The notes: generated by a model not told the origin, from the sequence alone. Shown: positions 53,683-63,445, counted from the first letter of the stretch. The stretch is 64,000 nucleotides of DNA from Pseudomonas sp. IPO3778 (GCF_013386825.1 NZ_JACARC010000027.1:154788-218787), one strand, 5' to 3'. Made by a program: numbers and translations.

Positions 53683-55899
53683 CTAATCGTTCGATTGCGC
53701 CACATCGCCTCCTGGCCGGCGGTAGCGGAGCAACGGCGATTGCGGGTCCAGCAGCGAGGTGCGGATAAAGTGCAGGTAGCTTTCCACTCGCCTCAGGGCC
53801 GAGGTTTCAAAGTGCCCGGCGAACGGCTCGTCGGTCTGTTGCACGCACTCGATGGCGTGCTCGACCGCCGCCAGCGCGCGCTGCAAATGAACGGGCCCAG
53901 GCTTCACGAACAACCGCACCAGTGCGCGCCCCATGGCGCGGATGGCGAGGCGCCAGGGCATGCTCTCGGCGTAACAGTCTTGCGCGGGCAACCGGGCTTG
54001 TTCACGGCGCAACTCGATGATGGCGTGCCCCACGTCCAGCACCACGAACGTCCAGCGCAGCAAGCGGTGCTGCACCGATGGCTGGCCTGCCGCAAAGTTG
54101 TAGGCCTGGTTGAGCAGGTCGCGGGTGCCGCTTTCAAAACCGGACCCCAGCGCCGGCAACGGCGCACTGATGGCGACCACCACCTGGCGGCGCAGATCCT
54201 GTTCCAGCCGGCGCCATAGCCAGGGGCTGTTGGGCGGCAGGATGATCGCCCCCGCCGCTGCGCACACCAACATGCCAAACACCATGGCGAGGTAGTCATT
54301 GATCAGCCCGTAGGGGTTGTACAGCGTCAGGTTGGCGGGCACTGAACTGGTGCCGAAAAACACCAGCATGCCCAAGCCGTAGCCGGCCCATTGCGGCCGC
54401 GCCAGCCAGAACGAACCGAGTACGATCACTGGCGCCATGACCACGCACAGCAACGGAAAACCGTCGATCATCGGGTACACGAAAAACACCTCGAAAATAC
54501 CGATCACTGCGGCCAGCACGGTGCCGCAGGCGATCTGGAATGACATGCGCCTGGGGTTGGTGGAGAACGCCGACAGGCCTACGGTCAGCGCCGACACCAG
54601 TGTCATCGCTGCACCGCTGGGCCAGCTCGTGGCGATCCACAGTGTGCTGAGCACCAGCAACACCACGGCCGCGCGCAGGCCGGCTGCCGTGGCGGCCAGC
54701 CAGTTGGTCCGGGGTTGGAAGGGTTCGTTCCACTGCTCTCGCACATGGTGGTGATCGGCGAGGGACGCATGGGTCTGGGCATAGCTGTGCAGCTCGTCGA
54801 CAAAGCGGTAGAGCAGTTCATAGGCGGTGTGGAAATCCAACAGGTCATCGGCGGCGGGGGCGGTGTTGTGCAACGCGCCGCGCAGGCGCCGAACCCGGGC
54901 TGGCAAGCCGGCTTTGTAGGCTTCCAGGTCGGCGGACAGCACGGCCGCGTCACGGTCCGTCAATGGGTGCCCGGCAAAGGGCTTGAGCAGCTCGACTAAC
55001 GCGATCAACCCCGGATCGACCGCCTGAACCACCGCCACGCCACCGCGCAGGCGAACGCGGTCAAGCAGTTGATGCAGTGCGTTGAAACGCGTGGTGATCG
55101 CCATGAACTCGCTGTTGAGGCGGTTGATTCGTCCATTGCGCCGGCGCATGTAAGGGTCTTCGAACACGCTGACGCTGCGCATCACTTCCAGGCCAACGGC
55201 CTCGGCGATAAACCCCAGGTTGGCACGTTCGAAAGCCGCCTGGTCGCCAGTGTCCCGCAGGCGATGCTGCATAAACCCGGCGAAGCGGCCAAAGCGTTGG
55301 TACAGCGTGTTGCGCATCGCCACGCTGGAGGTTTTAGGCAATACCGTGGCGCTGATCAGCGTCGCGCAGACGATCCCCAAAGTGATCTCCAGCACCCGCC
55401 AGACGGCCGCCATGAACACCTGCTGCGGATGGCCCACCACCGGCAGCCCGACCATCACCGCCGTGTAGCCGGCCAGCACAAACCCATAGGCGCGAAAGTT
55501 ACGATTGCGCGCGGCGCCGCCGGAACACACCCCCACCCACAGCGCCAGGCCACCGAGAAACAGCTCGGTGCTCTGGGCGAACAGGGCCATCAACAGCACC
55601 ATGAACGAAGAGCCCACCAGGGTGCCGATGAAGCGGTAGATACTCTTGGCCAGGACGTGCCCGCTGTGGGGCTGCATCACGATAAACACCGTGGTGATCG
55701 CGGTGCTCGGTTGTGGCAGTTCCAGGCGCATCGCCAACCACAAGGTCAGGTACGAGGCGATCAAGACCTTGCCCAGGTAAATCCACATCACCCCGTCGCT
55801 GCGAGCCCATTCCATAAAGCCCCGGCGCCAGGGCAGCGACACCAGCCAGCGGCCCGCGCTACCGGCAAGATTGAAACGACGAACAGTGAGTCGAGGCAC
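53683..55899 (-). CDS. FUSC family protein (AaeB-like aromatic acid efflux pump)
   Basis: 738-aa inner-membrane protein with two blocks of membrane helices (IYLGKVLIASYLTLWLAMRLELPQPSTAITTVFIVMQPHSG; later AAVVLLVLSTLWIATSWPSGAAMTLV) separated by a long cytoplasmic helical region, as in AaeB/YccS FUSC proteins. PQPSTAITTVFIVMQP is the characteristic N-terminal signature. AaeB works with membrane-fusion AaeA and DUF1656 AaeX, none of which follow here. A LysR gene diverges from it, as for aaeR. Confidence 0.9.
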   Translation of the reverse strand: MPRLTVRRFNLAGSAGRWLVSLPWRRGFMEWARSDGVMWIYLGKVLIASYLTLWLAMRLELPQPSTAITTVFIVMQPHSGHVLAKSIYRFIGTLVGSSFMVLLMALFAQSTELFLGGLALWVGVCSGGAARNRNFRAYGFVLAGYTAVMVGLPVVGHPQQVFMAAVWRVLEITLGIVCATLISATVLPKTSSVAMRNTLYQRFGRFAGFMQHRLRDTGDQAAFERANLGFIAEAVGLEVMRSVSVFEDPYMRRRNGRINRLNSEFMAITTRFNALHQLLDRVRLRGGVAVVQAVDPGLIALVELLKPFAGHPLTDRDAAVLSADLEAYKAGLPARVRRLRGALHNTAPAADDLLDFHTAYELLYRFVDELHSYAQTHASLADHHHVREQWNEPFQPRTNWLAATAAGLRAAVVLLVLSTLWIATSWPSGAAMTLVSALTVGLSAFSTNPRRMSFQIACGTVLAAVIGIFEVFFVYPMIDGFPLLCVVMAPVIVLGSFWLARPQWAGYGLGMLVFFGTSSVPANLTLYNPYGLINDYLAMVFGMLVCAAAGAIILPPNSPWLWRRLEQDLRRQVVVAISAPLPALGSGFESGTRDLLNQAYNFAAGQPSVQHRLLRWTFVVLDVGHAIIELRREQARLPAQDCYAESMPWRLAIRAMGRALVRLFVKPGPVHLQRALAAVEHAIECVQQTDEPFAGHFETSALRRVESYLHFIRTSLLDPQSPLLRYRRPGGDVAQSND

Positions 55900-56070
55900 G
55901 GGAACTTCCGCCTGGAGGGAAATGGGGCGGCGACTCTAGGAGCTTCTACACGATGCGGTAAGTCATCAAAATCGTGAATGACTGTTACCTAATCCTCCAC
56001 AATAAATAGCGTTTACAGCGAAGGATGAGTTCGTGCCACACTAAAAAAACGTTCCACCTGGAGAACATTG

Positions 56071-57018
56071 ATGGACATCCTGCAGAACATGCGCATCTTC
56101 CGCTGCGTCGCCGAAGTGGGCAGTTTCACCGGCGCGGCGGCGCAGCTGAACAGCAACACCACCCATATTTCCCGTTCCATTTCCAACCTTGAAACCCACC
56201 TGCGAACCCGCCTGTTCAACCGCACCACTCGCCGCACCGCGCTGACCGAATCGGGCAAGCGCTACCTGCTGCGCTGCGAGCAGATTCTGCATTCTGTCGA
56301 GGAAGCGGAGCTGGAAGCCGGTGATGCCCACACTCGCCCGACCGGCCAGTTGAACGTGCACTCGATGACCGGCATCGGCCAGCATTACGTGGTGGACGCC
56401 ATCGCCCGCTACCGCAAGCACTACCCGGACGTGACCTTCAACCTGAGCATGAGCAACCGCACGCCGAACCTGGTCAGCGAAGGGTTCGACGTGTCGATTG
56501 TGCTGGCCATCGACCTGCCCGACTCCAGCCACGTGTCGCAAAAGCTCGGCACCACCTACAGCATCGTCTGCGCCTCTCCGTCCTACATCAAAACCTACGG
56601 TGCCGCGCAAAAACCCCAGGACCTGCTCAACCACGCCTGCCTGCGGCTGATCAGCCCGGTGATCCCGCTGGACCACTGGACGTTCGACGGCCCTGACGGC
56701 CAGGAGACCGTGACCATCAGCAGCTCGCCGTTCCTGGTGGACTCTGTGGATGCCATGAAGACCGCCATCAGCAACGACATGGGTGTGGGTATCCTGCCGG
56801 TGCATGCCGCGATCAAAGGGCTGCGCAACGGCACCCTGGTGCGAGTCCTGCCCCGGTACCGCCTGGAAGAATTGAGCCTGTACGCCCTCTACCCTTCCCG
56901 GCACTACCTGGATGCAAAAATCAAAACCTGGGTGGAGTACCTGCGCAGCTCCCTGCCGGAAGTGCTGGCCGACCACAAAGCCGTGCTGAAAATTCGCGAC
57001 CGGGTCAGCTACGGCTGA
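56071..57018 (+). CDS. LysR family transcriptional regulator (AaeR-like position)
   Basis: 315-aa regulator with LysR helix-turn-helix (RIFRCVAEVGSFTGAAAQLNSNTTHISRSISNLE) and effector domain (GQLNVHSMTGIGQHYVVDAIARY onward). GGAG lies 8 bases before the ATG at 56071. It diverges from the FUSC exporter gene, its probable target, and abuts the dxr paralogue convergently with no spacer (stop 57018, next stop 57019). Confidence 0.93.
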   Translation: MDILQNMRIFRCVAEVGSFTGAAAQLNSNTTHISRSISNLETHLRTRLFNRTTRRTALTESGKRYLLRCEQILHSVEEAELEAGDAHTRPTGQLNVHSMTGIGQHYVVDAIARYRKHYPDVTFNLSMSNRTPNLVSEGFDVSIVLAIDLPDSSHVSQKLGTTYSIVCASPSYIKTYGAAQKPQDLLNHACLRLISPVIPLDHWTFDGPDGQETVTISSSPFLVDSVDAMKTAISNDMGVGILPVHAAIKGLRNGTLVRVLPRYRLEELSLYALYPSRHYLDAKIKTWVEYLRSSLPEVLADHKAVLKIRDRVSYG

Positions 57019-58260
57019 TCATCGCTGATGGTTGCGATTGAGCCAGCCGAGCGCCCACCGGCGTGCACTGGCGTCAGCCTCCATGACGCCATACAAATCC
57101 GTCACCGCCACCACCGGTTCCTTGTCCAGCACATGCCGGATGCAATCGGCGATCTGCATAAAGCCGATGCGTCCGTCGAGAAAGGCCTGCACCGCAACCT
57201 CGTTGGCCGCATTGAGCAGCGCCGGTGCGGTGCCGCCCACGTCGGCCACCTCGCGGGCCAGGGCCAGGCAGGGAAACCGGGCATCATCCGGCACCTCAAA
57301 ATCCAGGCGGGCCACCTTGAACAAATCCAGCGGTTCAACCCCTGAATCAATGCGCTGCGGCCATGCCAGCGCGTGGCTGATGGGCGTGCGCATGTCCGGG
57401 TTGCCCAACTGCGCCAGCATCGAGCCGTCGACATAGTCCACCAGCGAATGGACCACGCTTTGCGGGTGGATCACCACCTCGACCTGGGACGGCCTGGCGC
57501 CGAATAACCAGCAGGCCTCGATCAACTCCAGGCCCTTGTTCATCAGGGTGGCCGAGTCCACCGAAATCTTGCGGCCCATGGACCATTTCGGGTGCGCGCA
57601 GGCCTGGTCCGGGGTCACGTTGTGCAGGTGCGCCATCGGGGTTTGCCGGAACGGCCCACCGGAGCCGGTCAGCAGGATGCGCCGCACCCCCGCCTGGGCC
57701 AGGCCGTGCTGGGCGTGGGACGGCAGGCACTGAAAGATTGCGTTGTGCTCACTGTCCAGGGGCAACAGCACCGCGCCGCTGCTGCGTACGGCCTGCATGA
57801 ACAACGCGCCCGACATCACCAGCGCCTCTTTATTGGCCAGCAGGATTTTCTTGCCGGCCTCGACAGCGGCCATCGTTGCGTTCAAGCCCGCCGCACCGAC
57901 GATGGCGGCCACCACTGTGTCCACGTCACGGTGGCCGGCGATGAATTTCAAGCCGCTTTCACCGCCCACGACCTGGGTGTGCGAGCCCGCCGCCACCAGT
58001 TGCAGCTGCAGCATCGCCACGGCTTCAGGCGTGGGCACCACGGCGTAGTCCGGGCGGTGCAACAGGCATTGTTTTTTCAACAGCTCCAGTTGGGTGAACC
58101 CGCTGAGGGCGAAGACTTTATAGCGCTCGGGGTGACGGGCGATAACGTCCAATACGTTGACGCCCACCGAACCGGTAGCGCCCAGCACGCTGATGGTTTG
58201 CAGGCGTTGACGGGTGGCAATCACCTGGCGAATGACTTTTTTGCGCGGAATAAGCGACAT
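57019..58260 (-). CDS. dxr: 1-deoxy-D-xylulose 5-phosphate reductoisomerase (out-of-context paralogue)
   Basis: 413-aa NADPH enzyme that makes MEP in isoprenoid synthesis. The NADPH site [38 protein letters not shown], the substrate loop [25 protein letters not shown] (with catalytic SAT-MNK), and GSGGPFR are all present, so it should be active. It has about 22 residues before the usual start. The housekeeping dxr of Pseudomonas sits in the frr-uppS-cdsA-dxr-rseP cluster; here it is alone between a LysR and an SDR gene, so it is likely a second copy. Confidence 0.9.
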   Translation of the reverse strand: MSLIPRKKVIRQVIATRQRLQTISVLGATGSVGVNVLDVIARHPERYKVFALSGFTQLELLKKQCLLHRPDYAVVPTPEAVAMLQLQLVAAGSHTQVVGGESGLKFIAGHRDVDTVVAAIVGAAGLNATMAAVEAGKKILLANKEALVMSGALFMQAVRSSGAVLLPLDSEHNAIFQCLPSHAQHGLAQAGVRRILLTGSGGPFRQTPMAHLHNVTPDQACAHPKWSMGRKISVDSATLMNKGLELIEACWLFGARPSQVEVVIHPQSVVHSLVDYVDGSMLAQLGNPDMRTPISHALAWPQRIDSGVEPLDLFKVARLDFEVPDDARFPCLALAREVADVGGTAPALLNAANEVAVQAFLDGRIGFMQIADCIRHVLDKEPVVAVTDLYGVMEADASARRWALGWLNRNHQR

Positions 58261-58389
58261 GACGTAATGAGCCTGACGTAGAGAAAACAGCCGTCATTAA
58301 CCAAGGAAAGCGCCAGCGTCGTCATCGCGATAACGCCAACAACTGTCGCGAACGAGCCAAGCCTTCAATCGGGCCCGCCGCGGCCTCGA

Positions 58390-58448
58390 GTCATAACGAC
58401 TACAGCACGTCATAACGACTACAAAAATCCCGCGTCATATCGACTACA
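58390..58448. promoter_or_regulatory. Three direct repeats of GTCATAACGACTACA
   Basis: GTCATAACGACTACA is at 58390-58404 and 58409-58423, with a one-mismatch third copy (GTCATATCGACTACA) at 58434-58448. The second and third are each followed by an A-run and ATCC. Spacings are 19 and 25 bases. The repeats lie in the gap between the divergent dxr paralogue and SDR, upstream of an ANR box; they look like binding sites for an unidentified regulator. Confidence 0.6.
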
Positions 58449-58462
58449 AAATCCATATCTGA

Positions 58463-58476
58463 TTGATTTATATCAA
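58463..58476. promoter_or_regulatory. ANR/FNR box TTGATTTATATCAA
   Basis: Perfect match to the ANR/FNR consensus TTGAT-N4-ATCAA, 67 bases upstream of the SDR start, suitable for oxygen-limited activation. It lies just downstream of the triple direct repeats. Confidence 0.6.
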
Positions 58477-58543
58477 TTTATTTAATGGCACGAACTCTGA
58501 TCTGTGCAGCGCGCCCCCTTTGGCAACCTATAAAGAGATCTCC

Positions 58544-59287
58544 ATGAACAATGACTTCAACCACCGCCTTGCCGTAGTGACTGGCGCCCGTTCAGGTATC
58601 GGCCTGGCGGTCACCCAGAGGCTGCTTGAACAAGGTGCGCAGGTTATCGCCATGTCGCGACAGATTGGCGAATTGGGCGCGTTGGCAGAGCGCTTTGGCG
58701 AGCAGCTCTACTGGTTGCCCGGCGACGTGACCCAAGCTGCCGATCAGGCGCGCCTGGCGCAGTTGGCGGCGTCCATCGGCCCGGTGGATTACCTGGTGCC
58801 CAATGCCGGGATCGCACAGTTGGCCGACGGCCTGGACCTGGCCGCCTTTGATCGGCAATGGGCCGTCAATGGTGCTGCGGCCCTCAACACCTTGAGCAGC
58901 CTGCGCGGGCAGTTGGCCGCCCAGGCATCGGTGGTGTTTATCGGCACGTTCCTCGAGCTGGCGACCTTCCCCGGGCTGGCGGCGTACATCGCGTCAAAGG
59001 CCGCGTTGCGCGCCCAGGTGCGCACCCTGGCGGTGGAGCTGGCGCCCCACGGTATACGCCTGAACATGGTGTCGCCCGGCCCCACCGCCACGCCGATCTG
59101 GAGCACCCTGGGGCTCAGTGACGAGGCGCTGGGCGGCGTTGCCACCACGGTCAATCAACGCCTGCTCACGGGGCAGTTCCTTGAGCCGGGCGCGGTGGCC
59201 GATGTGATCCTGTTCCAGTTGAGCCAAGGCGCACGCAGTGTGTTTGGCCAGGACTGGGTGGTCGACGGCGGCTACACCCTGCGTTGA
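58544..59287 (+). CDS. SDR family oxidoreductase
   Basis: 247-aa short-chain dehydrogenase. It has TGARSGIG near the N-terminus, NAG (VPNAGIA), catalytic YIASKAALRA and the C-terminal WVVDGGYTLR common in FabG-like members. At the position of the catalytic Ser, 13 residues before the Tyr, there is a Thr (FIGTF), a rare variant. The ATG at 58544 has an AGAG site about 9 bases upstream. Its promoter region holds an ANR box and triple repeats. Substrate unknown. Confidence 0.88.
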   Translation: MNNDFNHRLAVVTGARSGIGLAVTQRLLEQGAQVIAMSRQIGELGALAERFGEQLYWLPGDVTQAADQARLAQLAASIGPVDYLVPNAGIAQLADGLDLAAFDRQWAVNGAAALNTLSSLRGQLAAQASVVFIGTFLELATFPGLAAYIASKAALRAQVRTLAVELAPHGIRLNMVSPGPTATPIWSTLGLSDEALGGVATTVNQRLLTGQFLEPGAVADVILFQLSQGARSVFGQDWVVDGGYTLR

Positions 59288-59392
59288 ACGTGACCCCGCA
59301 GGCCTAGTGCATAGCGCACAGGTCTGCGGGCAATGCCTTGGCGCCTCCGAACGCCAGGGTGTACAGGCCGAACAGATCCGGAATGAGGTCGA

Positions 59393-60415
59393 TCACCGGC
59401 CGACCTCGATCACGATCTTGCCGAAGGCGCCGCGCCCAAGATGGGCAAAAGCCTCGGGCACTTCATCGAAGCCGTAGGTGTGATCAATCACCGGCTGGAT
59501 GCCATGGCGGTCGATCACGCGAATCAGGTCTTCCAGCGCACGACGCGGACCTACCGCAATGCCGGCGATGGACGCACGCTTGGCGAGCAGCGCCATCACT
59601 GGGGCGTTCAATTGATCACTCTCCAACAAGCCGATCACCGAGATACGCCCGCCATTGGCCACCGCGTGCAGGGAACGCATGAGGTTGTCGCCGCCGGCCA
59701 TTTCCAGGATATGTTCGGCGCCGCGCCCACCGGTCAGCGCCAACACCGCCGTGTGCCACTCCGGCACCCGGCTGCGGTTGATGCCATGGGTGGCACCCAG
59801 TTCGATGGCGCGCGCGATCTTTTCATCGCTGCTGCTGGTGATGATCACGCGGGCACCATTGGCCGCCGCCAGTTGCACCGCAAACAGCGAGACGCCACCG
59901 GTGCCCTGCACTACCACGGTGTGGCCGGCGTGCAGGTGGCCCAGTTCGAACAGCGCCATCCACGCCGTCAAGGCGGCCACCGGCAAGGTGCTGGCCTGCC
60001 CTGCGGTGAGGCTCAGGGGCGCGTGCACACACCATTCGGCAGGCGTTGCCACGTACTCGGCGAGCATGCCGGGGAGCGGGCCACCCTGGGGCGGCGCCTC
60101 ACTCCAGGACAGCGGGGCACCGTCGATCCAGCCGGCAAAGAACGTGGACAGCACCTTGTCGCCGGCCTTGAAGCGTGAGACGCCCTCGCCCACGGCGACC
60201 ACCGTGCCCACCATGTCAGAGGCCGGTGTGAACGGGAATGTAAGGTCGGCGCCCATGCTGTTGTCCACCACTTCACCGTCGCGGTAATTAAGCGAAACGG
60301 CCTCGACGCGCACCAGCACTTCACCCGCCTTAGCTGCGGGGCGCGGCGCCTCCACCTGGCGCAATGTGTGTAATCCCAGTGCAGGTATTTCCCAGCGTTT
60401 CATGGTGTCGGTCAT
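59393..60415 (-). CDS. MDR family zinc-type alcohol dehydrogenase / quinone reductase-like
   Basis: 340-aa medium-chain dehydrogenase/reductase. The GroES-like N-terminal half (VRVEAVSLNYRDGEVVDN, PFTPASDMVGTVVAVGEGV) lacks the usual catalytic zinc ligands (Asn in place of Cys), and the Rossmann half has VVQGTGGVSLFAVQLAAANGARV. It therefore resembles the NAD(P)H-dependent MDR7-type/quinone oxidoreductases. The ATG at 60415 has AGGAAT 8 bases upstream. A LysR regulator diverges from it. Confidence 0.9.
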   Translation of the reverse strand: MTDTMKRWEIPALGLHTLRQVEAPRPAAKAGEVLVRVEAVSLNYRDGEVVDNSMGADLTFPFTPASDMVGTVVAVGEGVSRFKAGDKVLSTFFAGWIDGAPLSWSEAPPQGGPLPGMLAEYVATPAEWCVHAPLSLTAGQASTLPVAALTAWMALFELGHLHAGHTVVVQGTGGVSLFAVQLAAANGARVIITSSSDEKIARAIELGATHGINRSRVPEWHTAVLALTGGRGAEHILEMAGGDNLMRSLHAVANGGRISVIGLLESDQLNAPVMALLAKRASIAGIAVGPRRALEDLIRVIDRHGIQPVIDHTYGFDEVPEAFAHLGRGAFGKIVIEVGR

Positions 60416-60564
60416 CTTGGTATTCCTCGTGAAGGGGCAATGCCACAAGGATAGGAGCCTGGCTCCACGGGATTAAGGGGGAGCCCGCTCCACTGTCTAC
60501 GGAGCTTTTGTTCCGCAATCGGGATAAGGTAGCCAGGCACGCCCTCAGCCAAACCGGAGCCTCG

Positions 60565-61491
60565 ATGGACAGCCTCAACACCCTGAATGTGTTTGTGCAG
60601 GTCGCCGAAACCCGCAGCTTTGTCGCTGCCGGGCGCGTGCTGGGGGTGACGGCCTCGGCGGTGGGCAAGAGCGTGGTGCGCCTGGAGGAACGCCTGGGCG
60701 TGCGCCTGTTTAACCGCAGCACCCGCAGCGTCACGCTGACCGCCGAGGGCGAGCTGTTCCTGGAACGCAGCCGGCGCATCCTGATGGAGATCGAGGAGGC
60801 TGAAGCCGAGCTTTCGCAAACCGTGTCGACCCCCCGTGGGCGGCTCAAAGTCAGCCTGCCGCTGGTAGGCCATCCGTTCTTGCCGGTGCTCGCGCAATTC
60901 AAGAAGACCTACCCCGAGGTCGAGCTGGACCTGAGCTTCACCGACCGTCGCGTGGATGTGGTGGAAGAAGGCTACGACGCGGTATTGCGCAGCGGCGAAG
61001 TGCCCGACTCGCGCCTCACCTCACGCCTGCTGGGCGGTTATCGGATGCTGTTGGTGGCGTCACCGGCTTACCTCGCCGAACGGGGCACACCGCACCGGCC
61101 AGAAGACCTGGCCCAGCATGCATGCATCAAATTCCGCTATCCCAACACCGGCAAGATGCAACGCTGGCCCCTGCGCCAGGACGGGGTGGAAGCCGATTTC
61201 CCGCTGCCGGCCGCGATGGTCTGCAACAACCTGGAAGCACGTATCTGCTTTGCGGTGCAAGGCATCGGTATCGCTTACCTGGCGGATTTCGCCATTCGCG
61301 AGTGGCTGGACAGCGGGCAGTTGGTGCCAGTATTGGAAGACTGCTCAGAGACAGAGAACTTCCGGATCATGTGGCCCTCGGGCCGGCATCCAACGCCCAA
61401 GCTGCGGGTGTTTATCGACTACCTGCATGCCCATCTGTTTCCCGAGGATGGATCCGGCAGCACACGGGCAGACTGCCGGCCCACGCCCTGA
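60565..61491 (+). CDS. LysR family transcriptional regulator
   Basis: 308-aa regulator: helix-turn-helix VFVQVAETRSFVAAGRVLGVTASAVGKSVVRLEERLGV, effector domain from GRLKVSLPLVGHPFLPVLAQF. GGAG lies 6 bases before the ATG at 60565. It diverges from the MDR dehydrogenase gene, its probable target, and abuts the HxlR gene convergently (stops at 61491 and 61492). Confidence 0.93.
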   Translation: MDSLNTLNVFVQVAETRSFVAAGRVLGVTASAVGKSVVRLEERLGVRLFNRSTRSVTLTAEGELFLERSRRILMEIEEAEAELSQTVSTPRGRLKVSLPLVGHPFLPVLAQFKKTYPEVELDLSFTDRRVDVVEEGYDAVLRSGEVPDSRLTSRLLGGYRMLLVASPAYLAERGTPHRPEDLAQHACIKFRYPNTGKMQRWPLRQDGVEADFPLPAAMVCNNLEARICFAVQGIGIAYLADFAIREWLDSGQLVPVLEDCSETENFRIMWPSGRHPTPKLRVFIDYLHAHLFPEDGSGSTRADCRPTP

Positions 61492-61896
61492 TCATGGCGC
61501 CTGTTCAGCGTCAAACCGGTCCCGCGAGCGCCTGAATTCATCGGCGTTTTCCACCACCCAGGTCCACAACGGAATCATGTGCACCAGCAGCTGCTTGCCC
61601 AGCGCCGACAGCTGGTATTCCACCTTCGGCGGCACCTCGTGAAAGTCATGGCGCACCACCAGGCCGTCGCGCTCCAGTTGGCGCAATGTGCGCGTGAGCA
61701 TGCGCTGGGTGACGCCTTCCATGCGCCGGCCAATCTCGGCGTGGCGCAGTCGCCCGTTCACCCCCAACAGGTGCACGATGCCCAGCGACCAGCGGTTTCC
61801 CGCGTGGGTCAGTACCTGGCGCTTGAGCCCGTCTTCATCGGCGCTGAGGGCGTCGCAGGCGGCTTGTGAGCGCCTGATGATCTCGTCGTTATCCAC
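61492..61896 (-). CDS. HxlR family transcriptional regulator
   Basis: 134-aa winged-helix protein of the HxlR/DUF24 type (GNRWSLGIVHLLGVNGRLRHAEIGRRMEGVTQRMLTRTLRQLERDGLV, then PPKVEYQLSALGKQLL). One Cys near the N-terminus (AACDALS) could be the redox sensor seen in this family. Start is GTG 61896 with GGAG 8 bases upstream. It is divergent from an NmrA-type reductase gene, its likely target. Confidence 0.9.
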   Translation of the reverse strand: MDNDEIIRRSQAACDALSADEDGLKRQVLTHAGNRWSLGIVHLLGVNGRLRHAEIGRRMEGVTQRMLTRTLRQLERDGLVVRHDFHEVPPKVEYQLSALGKQLLVHMIPLWTWVVENADEFRRSRDRFDAEQAP

Positions 61897-61986
61897 CTTC
61901 TACTCCCGGTATCACTGGTGTGCCTTCTTATGCGCGGTCGGCAATTCTGCAAGCATGGCACGACTTTCACCTGAACCGAGAACCCT

Positions 61987-62916
61987 ATGACTGCTTCGAT
62001 CCTTGTACTGGGCGCCGGCGAACTGGGCCTGGCGGTACTGCGCCAACTGTCCCGCCTGGCCACCCCGCAAAACGTGCCGGTCACCGTGTTGCTGCGCCCC
62101 GCCACGCTGAACTCGAGCGACCCCGCCAAACAACAGGAAATCACCGAGCTGCGTGCCCTGGGCATCGAGCTGCTGGCCGGGGACCTGGCCAATGACTCGG
62201 AGGCCGAACTGGCTTCGGTGTTCGCGCACTACCACACCGTGATCAGTTGCATCGGCTTTGCCGCAGGCAAAGGCACCCAGCGCAAATTGACCCGCGCCGC
62301 CATCGCCGGCGGCGTGAAGCGTTATGTACCCTGGCAATTCGGGGTGGATTACGACGTGATCGGCCGCGGCTCGGCCCAGGACGTATGGGATGAACAACTG
62401 GATGTGCGCGACTTGCTGCGCGCCCAGCAAGGCACGCACTGGGTGATCGTCTCCACGGGGATGTTCACCAGCTTTCTGTTTGAACCGTCCTTCGGTGTCG
62501 TCGACCTGGCGCAAAACACCGTGCACGCCCTGGGGGACTGGGACACCGCCGTCACCGTCACCACCCCTGAAGACATCGGCCGGCTGACCGCACGCATCCT
62601 GTTCAGCGAACCACCGATCACCAATCAGGTGGTGTACACGGCAGGCGACACCCTGACCTATGGCGAACTGGCAGACACGGTGGATGCCCAACTGGGTCGC
62701 ACGCTGAAACGCGAACGCTGGTCGGTGCCCTACCTGGAGGCCGAACTGGCCGCCGTGCCCGAGGACAACCTGATGAAGTACCGGGTGGCCTTTGCCCACG
62801 GCAATGGCGTGTCCTGGGACCCCGCCATCACCTTCAACGTGCAGCAGCAGATCGCCGTGACCAGCGTTGCGCAATGGATCGGGCAGCACCTCAAGGCACC
62901 GGCAACCATCCGCTGA
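61987..62916 (+). CDS. NmrA family / aromatic alcohol reductase-like protein
   Basis: 309-aa NAD(P)-binding protein: GAGELGLAVLRQLSR Rossmann motif, VISCIGFAAGKGTQ and GGVKRYVPWQFGVDYDVIG as in isoflavone reductase-like/NmrA proteins. It lacks a clear SDR YxxxK. It is divergent from the HxlR regulator gene, and its 3' end overlaps the hypothetical gene on the other strand by 26 bases. Its substrate is unknown. Confidence 0.88.
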   Translation: MTASILVLGAGELGLAVLRQLSRLATPQNVPVTVLLRPATLNSSDPAKQQEITELRALGIELLAGDLANDSEAELASVFAHYHTVISCIGFAAGKGTQRKLTRAAIAGGVKRYVPWQFGVDYDVIGRGSAQDVWDEQLDVRDLLRAQQGTHWVIVSTGMFTSFLFEPSFGVVDLAQNTVHALGDWDTAVTVTTPEDIGRLTARILFSEPPITNQVVYTAGDTLTYGELADTVDAQLGRTLKRERWSVPYLEAELAAVPEDNLMKYRVAFAHGNGVSWDPAITFNVQQQIAVTSVAQWIGQHLKAPATIR

Positions 62917-63445
62917 ACCGTCCCTGGCTGTCCAGCGTGCACCAGGCGAAATCCCAGGGCAGTGGCGGCAACCCTTGCAGTGGCGCGCCACTGCCCTGCT
63001 TCCAGTCCACCACCGGAACGGGTGAGCCTTGCCAGGCCAGGACCACGCCCCGGGCCGGGCTGGCGTCATCGCTGACCCAACGGGCTGCCGCGGCCGTCAT
63101 GAACGCTTCGATGGGTTCTTCATCGATCTGCGTGCGATACACCGAGCCCAGCAACCAACGGCACACGCTCACGTGATAGGTCCAGCCCAGGGACGGACGG
63201 TTGCGGTACGCCCAGGTCATGAAACTGCGAAACAGGTTCAAGCCTTCTGGGGGGTCGAGCTTGAGCAAACCGGGGCAGATGTCGAACAAGGTGTGCCAGT
63301 ACGGCAGCAAACGTGCATCCAGGTGGACGAAACAACGGGCGTTACTCGGGTATTCGACCGACGGTAACCCCCCTTCCCCGCGGGGCGGACGGCGCGACGC
63401 CTTGCTGACAAGACGGCCTGCGCCGGAAGGCAAAACATGGCTCAT
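62891..63445 (-). CDS. Hypothetical protein
   Basis: 184-aa protein not recognised, rich in Trp, Pro and Arg (RFFRS-like FRSFMTWAYRNRPSLGW is split as FRSFMTWAYRNRPS; later RGVVLAWQGSPVPVVDW). No membrane helix or signal peptide is clear. ATG 63445 is preferred to GTG 63454; both have weak ribosome sites. It follows a DUF2946 gene by 62 bases, and may be co-transcribed. It overlaps the convergent NmrA gene by 26 bases. Confidence 0.65.
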   Translation of the reverse strand: MSHVLPSGAGRLVSKASRRPPRGEGGLPSVEYPSNARCFVHLDARLLPYWHTLFDICPGLLKLDPPEGLNLFRSFMTWAYRNRPSLGWTYHVSVCRWLLGSVYRTQIDEEPIEAFMTAAAARWVSDDASPARGVVLAWQGSPVPVVDWKQGSGAPLQGLPPLPWDFAWCTLDSQGRFSGWLPVP

